Shown: positions 13,392 through 20,850 of the stretch, in pieces
How the letters are laid out: every line of letters starts with the position of its first letter
Numbering within the stretch: the first letter of the stretch is position 1
DNA from: an uncultured Bilophila sp.
GTDB lineage: Bacteria > Desulfobacterota > Desulfovibrionia > Desulfovibrionales > Desulfovibrionaceae
Assembly (NCBI GenBank): GCA_959604115.1
Contig: CAUHBW010000016.1
Span: 1 to 21,373, forward strand
Direction: 5' to 3'
Length of the DNA: 21,373 bases
Program-made: the position numbers and the translations under genes
The notes under the pieces: model-generated
The model's database searches: none
What the model saw: only the letters and a program-made list of their open reading frames with translations
What the model was told of the DNA's origin: nothing

Positions 13392-13802
13392 ATGCCCAGA
13401 GTAAACCGTGCAGGTCCGTCCGGGACTGGTATGAACGGAAAATAGCGGTTGTTGGGCGCACTTGCAAGTTTTATATCTGTGGAAAAGGCTTTGAATACCC
13501 TGTGGATTTCTCTATTTGTGCGATTTTTTTGATAATTAAAAACTTTTTGTTTTAACGAAGGATCATCTACCACGTCTCAGTTTTATAACAATGCACACAC
13601 TCTATATTGCCAATTGTTAATACTCTTCCCATTCTCAAATAAGAGACTACATTTGCCATATGGCAAAGAGTGTTCACAGATGTGCACACCTCTCTATCCA
13701 TCCGCGATTACGGCGACGGAATATTTCATCTGAAAAGAACGCGCTATTAGCGTATCAGTTAATACCGTAAGGTATCATACGTTAGAAACACGCTCGGCAG
13801 GG
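13392..13802. promoter_or_regulatory. A/T-rich non-coding region with palindromes next to the integrase
   Basis: About 410 bases with no supported gene; a 72-codon minus-strand frame at 13355-13573 has only a GTG start without a ribosome binding site. Features are the perfect 16-bp palindrome TTTGCCATATGGCAAA (13652-13667), the near-palindrome GTGTTCACAGATGTGCACAC (13670-13689), CGCTATTAGCG (13741-13751), and ATACCGTAAGGTAT (13761-13774) within a direct repeat of GTATCA (13751-13756, 13771-13776). The cluster suggests several protein-binding sites, perhaps for the excision or repression switch. Confidence 0.4.
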
Positions 13803-14987
13803 TTATATCCGCTTCAGTTCGTCCAGATAGTCTGCCCACCGCTGCATCATGTCGACCCGCTCAGAAAGCCGCACGGCATGATTGTAGGATGCTCTGACCT
13901 TGTTCCGTTCCTTGTGTGCAAGCTGGAGTTCGATCAAGTCAGGATGAAAACCAAGCTCGTTGAGAAGCGTTGAAGCCGTGGCCCTGAATCCATGTATGGT
14001 CATTTCTCCGGGGGCGTATCCCAAACGCCGCAATGCCGCCGTCAGGGTTACATCACTTAATCCTCGCCCTGAATCCTGCGGAGAAGGGAAAACCAGATCG
14101 CTATACCCCGTAACCAGCTTCACATGTTCCAGCAGCGCAACGGCTTGCCGTGAGAGAGGAACAACGTGCGCTTCTTTCATCTTCATTCGCTCGGCAGGGA
14201 TGCGCCATTCCTTGGCGGCGAGATCAACCTCTGTCCACCTCGCCCCTCTCAGTTCACCAGAACGCACGAAAACAAGCGGGAGGAGCTTCAAGGCGCACTG
14301 GACGACGAAAGCCCCTCGATACTCGTCTATGGCCCGGAGTAGGCTACCCACGGCCTTTGGATCAATGATGGTGGCGTGGTGACGCTTCACCCTCGGCGTA
14401 AGCGCACCGCGGAGGTCACGACACGGATCAGATTCGATATACCCAGAGGCCACGGAATAACGAAAAACCATAGAGGCCAGCCCGCAAACACGATGAGCCG
14501 TTTCGAGTATCCCGGCCTCTTCCAATCTGCGGAGTGGTTCGAGGACATCCTGAGGGCGAATCTCGGCGACAGGGAGACTTCCAAGCGCGGGGAAGAGGAA
14601 ACGCTCAAGGCGGTTCATGTTGTCCCGAGCATGCCCTTCTGTCCATGTCCGGGCGTATTTTTCATGCCATTCTCGGGCCACTACCTCAAACGTCCGTGCC
14701 GCAACCTCAGCCATCAACCGTCGTTCCTTGTTTTCCTGCGCCGGATCAATGCCGTCTATGATCTTCTTGCGGAGAATAAGAGCCTTTTCTCGCGCCTCCT
14801 TCAAGGAAACTTCGGGGTAACTCCCTATCCGACCGATAGTATTTTGCTTCCCATTCCGGGTGTATTTGAACTGCCAGCACTTTTTCCCGCGAGCCGTAAT
14901 ACGCAGCAGCAACCCACCGCCATCGTAGAGCTTTACGATTTTCCCTGTGGGCTTGAAGGTACGAATTTGGGTATCGGTCAAAGGCAT
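13803..14987 (-). CDS. Tyrosine integrase, P4-type
   Basis: A 394-aa site-specific recombinase starting MPLTDTQIRTFKPTGK, the usual beginning of P4-like island integrases (N-terminal arm-binding domain about 1-90). The core-binding domain spans about 95-195. The catalytic domain has Arg242 (VRSGELRGARW), Lys269 (MKMKEAHVVPLS), His332 and Arg335 (IHGFR), His358 and the nucleophile Tyr368 (ASYNHA). All are present, so it should be active. ATG 14987 is chosen by family length and GGAG upstream; the open frame continues to 15113 without support. The gene starts about 180 bases from the tRNA-Ser 3' end that it would recognise. The product integrates and, with an excisionase, excises the island. 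Confidence 0.93.
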   Translation of the reverse strand: MPLTDTQIRTFKPTGKIVKLYDGGGLLLRITARGKKCWQFKYTRNGKQNTIGRIGSYPEVSLKEAREKALILRKKIIDGIDPAQENKERRLMAEVAARTFEVVAREWHEKYARTWTEGHARDNMNRLERFLFPALGSLPVAEIRPQDVLEPLRRLEEAGILETAHRVCGLASMVFRYSVASGYIESDPCRDLRGALTPRVKRHHATIIDPKAVGSLLRAIDEYRGAFVVQCALKLLPLVFVRSGELRGARWTEVDLAAKEWRIPAERMKMKEAHVVPLSRQAVALLEHVKLVTGYSDLVFPSPQDSGRGLSDVTLTAALRRLGYAPGEMTIHGFRATASTLLNELGFHPDLIELQLAHKERNKVRASYNHAVRLSERVDMMQRWADYLDELKRI

Positions 14988-15035
14988 GTCCACAAACTCC
15001 GAAAGAGGGGTAACAAAAACGGTTGACGATTCTAG

Positions 15036-15062
15036 ATACCCCTGAATGACACCACAAAACAA
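15036..15062 (+). repeat. Possible integrase arm-type site, right copy
   Basis: ATACCCCTGAATGACACCAC plus AAAAC resembles the left copy at 5314-5340, in the same orientation, upstream of the integrase start. Confidence 0.35.
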
Positions 15063-15097
15063 GTGGCTTACTGTGTACGACTCTGGTCTTTCACGGA

Positions 15098-15143
15098 CAA
15101 AAAGAAAGACCACAACGCCTTAATTATCAAGGTGTTGTGGTCT
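15098..15143 (-). terminator. Terminator downstream of tRNA-Ser, supplied by the island
   Basis: On the minus strand a 15-bp stem (arms 15129-15143 and 15107-15121 on plus, one wobble pair, 7-base loop) is followed by TTTCTTTTTG. It lies about 27 bases past the tRNA-Ser 3' end but inside the island boundary, so it probably replaced the original terminator on integration. Confidence 0.8.
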
Positions 15144-15169
15144 AAAATGAACTATTATGGACTAGAGTT

Positions 15170-15186
15170 TGGCGGAAGGGGAGGGA
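15170..15186 (+). other. Right attachment site (att) within tRNA-Ser
   Basis: TGGCGGAAGGGGAGGGA is the 3' end of tRNA-Ser read on the plus strand and is nearly repeated at 5240-5255. The island extends to lower coordinates from here, leaving the tRNA complete. Confidence 0.6.
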
Positions 15187-15259
15187 TTTGAACCCCCGGA
15201 CGCCTCACGACGTCAACGGTTTTCAAGACCGCCGCATTAAGCCGCTCTGCCACCCTTCC
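15170..15259 (-). tRNA. tRNA-Ser (anticodon TGA)
   Basis: A 90-nt class II tRNA with encoded CCA. Acceptor GGAAGGG (minus strand, ending 15253) pairs with CCCTTCC, the discriminator is G, and the D arm begins GGCAGAG. The anticodon is TGA (15223-15225 on plus), in loop CTTGAAA with stem GCGGT/ACCGT. A long variable arm between anticodon and T arms fits Ser, and the T loop is TTCAAAT. It serves as integration site for the island. Confidence 0.95.
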
Positions 15260-15297
15260 GCGGCGTGCCGTTCTGTAAACGGACGACAGATAGTGAC

Positions 15298-15326
15298 GTC
15301 ATAAAGCGGAGCGCCGCGTGGGTCAA
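15298..15326 (-). promoter_or_regulatory. Promoter of tRNA-Ser
   Basis: On the minus strand TTGACC (15321-15326 on plus) and TATGAC (15298-15303) are 17 bp apart, giving a start about 30 bases before the tRNA. Confidence 0.6.
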
Positions 15327-15448
15327 GAAAAAACCGTTTTCCGCCGTATCCGACCCTGCGTTTCCACTCCGCCCCCGCCTCGCCGCGGCGTTTCCTCTTT
15401 CTTTCGTTTTCGCTCGAATTCCGCATCTTTTTTTACGTTTTTTTAGCC

Positions 15449-15477
15449 TTTCCAACGGGATTGATATATTGTATCTT
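15449..15477 (+). promoter_or_regulatory. Candidate promoter of the qrc operon
   Basis: TTTCCA (15449-15454) and TATCTT (15472-15477) are 17 bp apart in an A/T-rich stretch. A further TTGACA at 15695-15700 has no good -10 box. The leader from here to qrcA is about 375 bases. No gene is supported between tRNA-Ser and qrcA. Confidence 0.4.
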
Positions 15478-15578
15478 ATGACGATTTTGACAGAATTCGC
15501 ATAGTTTAGGAAAAAAAGCACATTTCGGGCATGATAAAAAATCCTGCAAAAGGACCACGTTCCGAAAAACGCTCTTGG

Positions 15579-15656
15579 GGAGCCTTGCGGCTTCCTCCGC
15601 TTTTTTTGCCGGGCGATTCCGTCAGGACGGCATGTTCGGCCGATAGTCGTCGGCCG
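15579..15656 (+). promoter_or_regulatory. Hairpins in the qrc leader, possible attenuator
   Basis: A small stem GGAGCC/GGCTTCC (15579-15595), overlapping an alternative GCGG/CCGC (15587-15600), is directly followed by seven T residues (15601-15607), like a terminator. A second stem CGGCCGA/TCGGCCG (15637-15656) follows. If the promoter at 15449 is used, these could control read-through into qrcA. Confidence 0.35.
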
Positions 15657-15858
15657 GGCCCGCACGTTTCCAACCGCTTGCCACGGCTTGCGCCTTGACA
15701 CGTGTTCGTCCGGTCGCCTACACCATGATGACGGTGGAAAAGCGCGTCCGTTTCCTTGTGAAGGAACGAACGCCAGGACGGTTTTCCCTGTCCCGTGATG
15801 GTAGCGGCCAAGAGGCGAATGGTTTTCAGCAACACAACCATTTCAAGAGGCGAAGGGT

Positions 15859-16500
15859 ATGGAGGAAAGGCAGAACAACGCGCCTTCCCACGAGAAGGCT
15901 CGCAGCCTGGCCAAACGATTTGAATTCGGTCCCGCACCGTTCATCGTCGGTCTTGTCGCTGCGCTCGTGTTTGGCTGGTGGATTTTCCCGGAACTTTTGT
16001 TCAGCAGACAGGATCAGCCCGTGCTGTTCAGCCACGAGACGCATCTGAAGGATGCCTCTCTGGACTGTTCCGTCTGTCACCATTTGCGCGCGGACGGAAC
16101 CTTCGACGGCCTGCCGACCACGCAGGACTGTGCGGTCTGTCACTCGCAGCTGCTCGGCAAGAGCAAGGCGGAGCGGGTTTTCTTCGACGAATACGTCAAG
16201 AAAAACAGAGAAGTGGACTGGAAGGTCTACCAGAAGCAGCCCGACAACGTCTTCTTCAGCCATGCCGTTCACTCGCTGAACACCTGCAACAACTGTCACA
16301 GCTTCTCCGAGCGGGAACTCTGTTCCACCTGTCACCTCGACGTCACCGCGAGCAAGAATCCTCCGGTGTTCCGCGAGAACAGGCTATCCGGCTACAGCCA
16401 GAACACCATGAAGATGTGGCAGTGTGAGGCATGTCACGCTGATCCCAACCACCTTGGCAGCACCAATGCCAGCAACGCATGCTTTGTCTGCCACAAGTGA
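15859..16500 (+). CDS. qrcA: Qrc complex subunit A, membrane-anchored hexaheme cytochrome c
   Basis: A 213-aa protein with one N-terminal membrane helix (about 27-48), which anchors it with the heme part in the periplasm. Six CxxCH heme sites start at Cys70, 91, 143, 155, 189 and 208. This matches the six-heme QrcA of Desulfovibrio, which takes electrons from the type I tetraheme cytochrome c3 reduced by periplasmic hydrogenases and formate dehydrogenases. GAGGCGAAGGG before the ATG serves as a modest ribosome binding site. It heads qrcABCD, and qrcB follows after ten bases. Confidence 0.93.
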   Translation: MEERQNNAPSHEKARSLAKRFEFGPAPFIVGLVAALVFGWWIFPELLFSRQDQPVLFSHETHLKDASLDCSVCHHLRADGTFDGLPTTQDCAVCHSQLLGKSKAERVFFDEYVKKNREVDWKVYQKQPDNVFFSHAVHSLNTCNNCHSFSERELCSTCHLDVTASKNPPVFRENRLSGYSQNTMKMWQCEACHADPNHLGSTNASNACFVCHK

Positions 16501-16510
16501 GGAGACGCCA

Positions 16511-18616
16511 ATGCTTGACAGACGAGGCTTTTTGAAATTCATCGGCGGGGTCGCCGTGGGTACGCTGGCGACTCCTGTGGTTTGGAAGGGATTGGACGAC
16601 ATCTCCATCTGGTCGCAGAACTGGCCGTGGATTCCCTCCCTGCAATACGGCAATCATGAAAACACCTATGTCCGCACGGTGAGCAAGATGTGCCCCTCCG
16701 CGGCGGGCACCAAGATCCGCCTTGTCGGCGACCGCCCCGTGCGCGTGCTCGCCGATCCCGAGAGCCCTCTCGGCGGCGGCGTTTCCGCGCTCGCCGAGAC
16801 CGAAGTGCAGATGCGCTACAGCCCGGCCCGCCTGAAACGCCCGCTGCTCCGCAACTCCGACGGCGGCTATCGGGAAATCGGCTGGGAAGAAGCCGAAAGG
16901 CTGCTTCACGACAAACTCGCCGCCGCCCGGGTCCGCAAGAACGGGCATGACGGCGTGGTCTGCATCTCCGGCGACGAAAACGGCACCATGACCGAACTGC
17001 TCTCCGGCTTCTCCGCCCAGATCGGAGGCCGCTGCTTCCTCATGCCGAGCGACGCCCTGAGCACCGCGCAGGCGTGGTATCTCATGGGCGGACGCGGGCG
17101 CGCCGGTTTCGACTTCCCGAACAGCGACTACGTGCTGGCCGTCGGCGCCAACGTGCTGGAAACATGGGGCACCGTGGTCGCCAACCGCCGCGCCTGGGGC
17201 AACGCCCGTCCTGCGGACGGCGAACCCGCCATGCGTCTGGCCTACGCCGGCCCCATGCAGAACAACACCGCCGCCGGGGCCGACCTCTGGCTGCCGATCA
17301 AGCCCGGCACGGAACTCTTCCTGCTGCTCGGCGTCGCGCACCAGCTCATCAAGGACGGCGTGGCCGCTCCGGCCCCCGGCCTGGACGCGCTCCGGGCGCT
17401 CGCCGCGCCGTGGACCGCGGAAAAGGTCTGCGCGATCACCGGCCTCATGCCGGAACGCTTCGCCGCCGTGCTCGACGGCCTCAAAAAGGCCAGGAAGCCC
17501 CTCGTGCTCGTCGGGTCCGACATGGATCAGGGCGGCGGGGCCGGTCCGGCGCGCCTCGGCATCGCCGTCAACATGCTTCTCGACCGTGTGAACAAGGAAG
17601 GCGGGATGCGCATCGTCCCGCTGGCTCCAGCCGTCGTGAAGGGCGCGGCGAGCCCCGCCGCGCTGATGCAGGCCGATCTCGTGGGCTACGCTTCCGAAAT
17701 GGCGGAAGGTCGCATGCCCGAAATCGACGTGCTGATGGTCTACGAAGCCAACCCGCTCTACTCCCTGCCCGGCAAGGACATGGACGCTATCTTCAAGAAG
17801 AGCGGCTTCTCCGTGGCCTTCACCTGCTTCTTCGACGAAACCGCCCGCCGCTGCGATCTCGTGCTGCCCAACGCCCTCGGCCTCGAACGCTATGACGACG
17901 TGTCGCACCCCTTCGGGTACGGCAAGTTCCTCTACGCGCTCGTCCAGCCCGTGGCGGAACCGCTGTATCAGGCCCGCCCCGCCGGTGAAATCCTCATCGA
18001 CATGGGCCGCAAGCTCGGGCTCGACCTCGGCGTCACCGACGTCGTGGGCATGCTCAAGGCCAAAGCCTTCGGCATCGGCGCCGACTGGGGTTCCCTCAGC
18101 GAAGGCAAAGCCTATGAAAGCGACATCGTGGTGCCCAACAAGACCCTCGCCTACCGTTTCGGCCCCGAAGACGCCAAAATGGTCGAGACGATGGCCGCCG
18201 CCGTTTCCGGCGCCGCCTCCGGCGAGCTTTCCGTGGCGTTCGTGAGCAAGCTCGCCCTCGGCACCCCGGATACCGCCATCCCGCCCTTCAACACGAAGAC
18301 CATCACCAACGACGAACTGGTGAAGAACACCCTCGTCGCCGCCGTCAACGGCGCCACGCTCAAAAAGCTCGGCCTGTACGAAGGCAGCCGGGTGGTCCTC
18401 TCCAACAAGGCCGGGAAGGTGCTCGCCGTGCTCCGCGTCTTCGAAGGCGTCACCAACGATACCGTAGCCCTGACCATGGGCTTTGGACATACGGCTTTCG
18501 GCGAGTTCAACGACGGCAAGGGGATGAACGTCATGGACCTGGCCGCGCCCGTTTCCGAGCCCGGTTCCGGCCTCACCGTCTGGAACGCTGTCCGCGTGAA
18601 CGTCGCCCAAGCATAA
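16511..18616 (+). CDS. qrcB: Qrc complex subunit B, molybdopterin-oxidoreductase family protein
   Basis: 701 aa with an N-terminal twin-arginine signal (DRRGFLKFIGG, Arg4-Arg5), so it is exported folded to the periplasm. The fold is that of molybdopterin oxidoreductases, for example the VCISGDENG and MVYEANPLYSLPG stretches and a C-terminal domain from about residue 600. The usual four-Cys cluster near the N terminus is absent, with only Cys61 at that place, and I see no clear Mo-ligand Cys or Ser context. This agrees with published Qrc, where QrcB is a family member without the metal centre. It therefore probably serves as a structural scaffold. ATG 16511 has GAGGAG upstream and starts the Tat signal; an open frame back to 16424 overlaps qrcA. 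Confidence 0.92.
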   Translation: MLDRRGFLKFIGGVAVGTLATPVVWKGLDDISIWSQNWPWIPSLQYGNHENTYVRTVSKMCPSAAGTKIRLVGDRPVRVLADPESPLGGGVSALAETEVQMRYSPARLKRPLLRNSDGGYREIGWEEAERLLHDKLAAARVRKNGHDGVVCISGDENGTMTELLSGFSAQIGGRCFLMPSDALSTAQAWYLMGGRGRAGFDFPNSDYVLAVGANVLETWGTVVANRRAWGNARPADGEPAMRLAYAGPMQNNTAAGADLWLPIKPGTELFLLLGVAHQLIKDGVAAPAPGLDALRALAAPWTAEKVCAITGLMPERFAAVLDGLKKARKPLVLVGSDMDQGGGAGPARLGIAVNMLLDRVNKEGGMRIVPLAPAVVKGAASPAALMQADLVGYASEMAEGRMPEIDVLMVYEANPLYSLPGKDMDAIFKKSGFSVAFTCFFDETARRCDLVLPNALGLERYDDVSHPFGYGKFLYALVQPVAEPLYQARPAGEILIDMGRKLGLDLGVTDVVGMLKAKAFGIGADWGSLSEGKAYESDIVVPNKTLAYRFGPEDAKMVETMAAAVSGAASGELSVAFVSKLALGTPDTAIPPFNTKTITNDELVKNTLVAAVNGATLKKLGLYEGSRVVLSNKAGKVLAVLRVFEGVTNDTVALTMGFGHTAFGEFNDGKGMNVMDLAAPVSEPGSGLTVWNAVRVNVAQA

Positions 18617-18628
18617 GGATTCGTAATC

Positions 18629-19396
18629 ATGTCCGAAGTGAAAGAATTCGATATCAAATGGACGATGGTCGTCGATCTTGACAAGTGCACGGGCTGCGGC
18701 GCCTGCATGGTGGCCTGTCAGGCCGAAAACAACGTCGCTCCCAACCCCGACGGCACGAACAAGGTCCGCTCCATCAACTGGATGAAGGTTTACCGTCTCA
18801 CCAACGGCAAACCGTTCCCCGAACACGACACGGCCTATCTGCCCCGCCCCTGCATGCAGTGCGGCAAACCTTCCTGCGTGTCCGTCTGCCCCGTCGTCGC
18901 CACCGACAAGAACGAGGAAGGCGGCATCGTCAGCCAGATTTACCCTCGCTGCATCGGTTGCCGGTACTGCATGGCCTCATGCCCCTACCATGCCCGTTAT
19001 TTCAACTGGTATGATCCGATCTGGCCGGAAGGCATGGAAAAGACCCTCACCCCGGACGTCTCCGTCCGTCCCCGCGGCGTCGTGGAGAAGTGCACCTTCT
19101 GCCACCACCGCTGGATGATGGCCAAGGACAAGGCCATCGCCGAGGGCCGCAACCCCTACGAACTGGCCGACGGCGAATACGTGACCTCCTGCACCGAGGC
19201 CTGCCCCAACGGGGCCATCTCGTTCGGCGATTCCAAAAATCCCGAACACAAGGTGTACGAGCTGATCCGCAGCCCCTACGCCTTCCGCCTTCTGGAGCGT
19301 CTGGGGACCGACCCGCAGGTGTACTACATGAGCCGCCGCGAATGGGTCCGCCGCCAGGGCGACAACTACCTGGAAAACGAAAAGACCAAGGGGTAG
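18629..19396 (+). CDS. qrcC: Qrc complex subunit C, iron-sulfur protein
   Basis: A 255-aa ferredoxin-like protein with 16 Cys in four groups: 20/23/26/30, 75/78/83/87, 108/111/114/118, and 155/158/188/192. This is the DMSO reductase/NrfC-type electron-transfer subunit. Published Qrc has three [4Fe-4S] and one [3Fe-4S] cluster; which group holds the latter cannot be told from Cys counts alone. It has no signal peptide and presumably travels with QrcB through the Tat system. AAGGA lies eight bases before the ATG; the stop is only four bases before qrcD, so they are coupled. Confidence 0.93.
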   Translation: MSEVKEFDIKWTMVVDLDKCTGCGACMVACQAENNVAPNPDGTNKVRSINWMKVYRLTNGKPFPEHDTAYLPRPCMQCGKPSCVSVCPVVATDKNEEGGIVSQIYPRCIGCRYCMASCPYHARYFNWYDPIWPEGMEKTLTPDVSVRPRGVVEKCTFCHHRWMMAKDKAIAEGRNPYELADGEYVTSCTEACPNGAISFGDSKNPEHKVYELIRSPYAFRLLERLGTDPQVYYMSRREWVRRQGDNYLENEKTKG

Positions 19397-19400
19397 GTCA

Positions 19401-20657
19401 ATGGAAGCGAAAAACTACAACCAGCCCGTCGACGCCGCCCTCTTCCCGGAAGGGTGCCCGCGTTGTTCGCTGCTGAAATTCCTGCTGCATCTTGTTCCCG
19501 TGGCCCTCGTCGGCCTGTGGGGGGCCTACGCGGCCTTCCGCGTGCTGGCGCACGGCCTCGGCGAGACCGGCCTTGACGACTACTTCGGGTTCGGCCTCTG
19601 GATCACTTTCGACCTCGCCGTCATCGCCCTCGGCGCGGGCGCGTTCTTCACCGGCGCGCTGCGCTACCTGCTGAACATCGACGCCCTGAAGAACATCATC
19701 AACCTGACGGTCGTGGTGGGCTTCCTGTGCTATTCCGGGGCCATGCTCGTGCTCGTTCTCGATATCGGCCAGCCGCTCCGCGCGTGGTTCGGCTACTGGC
19801 ATCCGAACGTGCACTCCATGCTGACGGAAGTCATCTTCTGCATCACCTGCTACTGCACCGTACTCATCATCGAGTACATCCCGCTCGCGCTGGAAAACCG
19901 GCAGCTGGCGAAGAACAGGATCGCCCACGCCATCGCCCACAACTTCCATCTCGTGATGCCGTTGTTCGCGGGCATCGGCGCGTTCCTGTCCACGTTCCAC
20001 CAGGGCTCCCTCGGCGGCATGTACGGCGTGCTTTTCGCCCGTCCCTACATCCTGCGCGACGGCTTCTTCATCTGGCCGTGGACGTTCTTCCTGTACATCC
20101 TGTCCGCCGTGGGGTCCGGCCCCATGTTCACCGTGCTGGTCTGCACGTTCATGGAAAAGCTCACGGGCCGCAAGCTCGTCTCGTGGGACGTGAAGCAGCT
20201 CATGGGCAAGATCGCCGGGACCATGTTCACCATCTACATGGTGTTCAAGCTGATCGACACCGCCGGTTGGGTCATGGACATCCTGCCCCGCTCCGGCATG
20301 ACCTTCGACCAGATGTTCCACGGCTGGATCTACGGCAAGTGGCTCCTGTTCATGGAACTGGTGGTCTGCGGCGTGATTCCCGCCTACCTGCTCTTCTCGA
20401 AGAAGTGCCGCTCCAACCCCGCGCTGTTCTACACGGCGGGCCTGCTCGCCTGCATCGGCGTGACCATCAACCGCTACGTCATGACCGTACAGGCCCTCGC
20501 CATCCCGGTCATGCCCTTCGACACGTGGGAATTCTACACTCCCAACTGGGCCGAATGGGGCGCGTCCTTCATGGTCATCGCCTACGCGTGGTTCTGCCTC
20601 GCGTTCTCGTACCGCTATCTCCCCATGTTCCCGCAGGAGCGTGAACTGAACAAGTAG
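19401..20657 (+). CDS. qrcD: Qrc complex subunit D, NrfD/PsrC-type quinone-binding membrane protein
   Basis: A 418-aa integral membrane protein with about ten hydrophobic segments (first near 25-50, then 64-90, 100-122, 140-162 and so on). The conserved NrfD features are visible: LVLDIGQPLRAW (117-129) and WHPNVHSMLTE (133-143), the latter near the quinone site and possible proton path. It would reduce menaquinone with electrons from QrcA and QrcC. The start follows qrcC by four bases with AAGGGG overlapping the qrcC end. A hairpin follows the stop. Confidence 0.93.
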   Translation: MEAKNYNQPVDAALFPEGCPRCSLLKFLLHLVPVALVGLWGAYAAFRVLAHGLGETGLDDYFGFGLWITFDLAVIALGAGAFFTGALRYLLNIDALKNIINLTVVVGFLCYSGAMLVLVLDIGQPLRAWFGYWHPNVHSMLTEVIFCITCYCTVLIIEYIPLALENRQLAKNRIAHAIAHNFHLVMPLFAGIGAFLSTFHQGSLGGMYGVLFARPYILRDGFFIWPWTFFLYILSAVGSGPMFTVLVCTFMEKLTGRKLVSWDVKQLMGKIAGTMFTIYMVFKLIDTAGWVMDILPRSGMTFDQMFHGWIYGKWLLFMELVVCGVIPAYLLFSKKCRSNPALFYTAGLLACIGVTINRYVMTVQALAIPVMPFDTWEFYTPNWAEWGASFMVIAYAWFCLAFSYRYLPMFPQERELNK

Positions 20658-20667
20658 CAAGACCGGA

Positions 20668-20702
20668 GAGAGGGAGGCCCTTCTTCAGAAGGCTTCCCTC
20701 TC
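20668..20702 (+). terminator. Hairpin at the end of the qrc operon
   Basis: GAGAGGGAGGCC (20668-20679) pairs with GGCTTCCCTCTC (20691-20702) with one wobble. A C-rich tract rather than a U run follows, so termination strength is uncertain. Confidence 0.45.
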
Positions 20703-20740
20703 CCTTCCCCGGCCCCTCTCCCAAGACTTTCCTGTTTTGA
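20697..20740 (+). repeat. C-rich dispersed element, copy C
   Basis: CCCCTCTC followed by CCCAAGACTTTCC (20720-20732) and TTTTGAAT copies the layout at 20-52. It lies after qrcD and partly overlaps the hairpin. The gap to the next gene holds no convincing promoter; TTTGAA/TTCAAA (20735-20755) is an inverted repeat. Confidence 0.5.
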
Positions 20741-20850
20741 ATCGGTGAGGTTCAAAGGGAGTTTCCGCATGCTGACGCTGCGATCCGCCGGATTGCAGCG
20801 TTTGCCGTACCTGCCCCCGGAACGGGGAAAACCTCCAACCCCTTTTCTCC

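Larger units (their letters stand above)
5240..15186. mobile_element. Integrative island at tRNA-Ser, phage-satellite-like
   Basis: About 9.9 kb bounded by a near-repeat of the tRNA-Ser 3' end (5240-5255 and 15170-15186). It carries a tyrosine integrase beside the tRNA, an excisionase-like HTH protein, AlpA, a primase-helicase, an iteron array, an ERCC4 nuclease, a Mor-like activator and a Rha-like protein. I see no capsid, portal, large terminase, tail or lysis gene, so it fits a satellite or autonomous integrative replicon better than a prophage. The tRNA is restored intact at the integrase side. Confidence 0.8.

Noticed and set aside
13355..13573. 72-codon minus-strand frame downstream of the integrase
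   Set aside because: GTG start without ribosome binding site, overlaps a strong terminator, no recognisable family; possible but unsupported.
16343..18826. 827-codon open frame antisense to qrcA, qrcB and qrcC
   Set aside because: Composition is dominated by His, Gly, Glu and Val as expected for the complement of GC-rich codons; no domain is visible and the sense-strand genes are certain.
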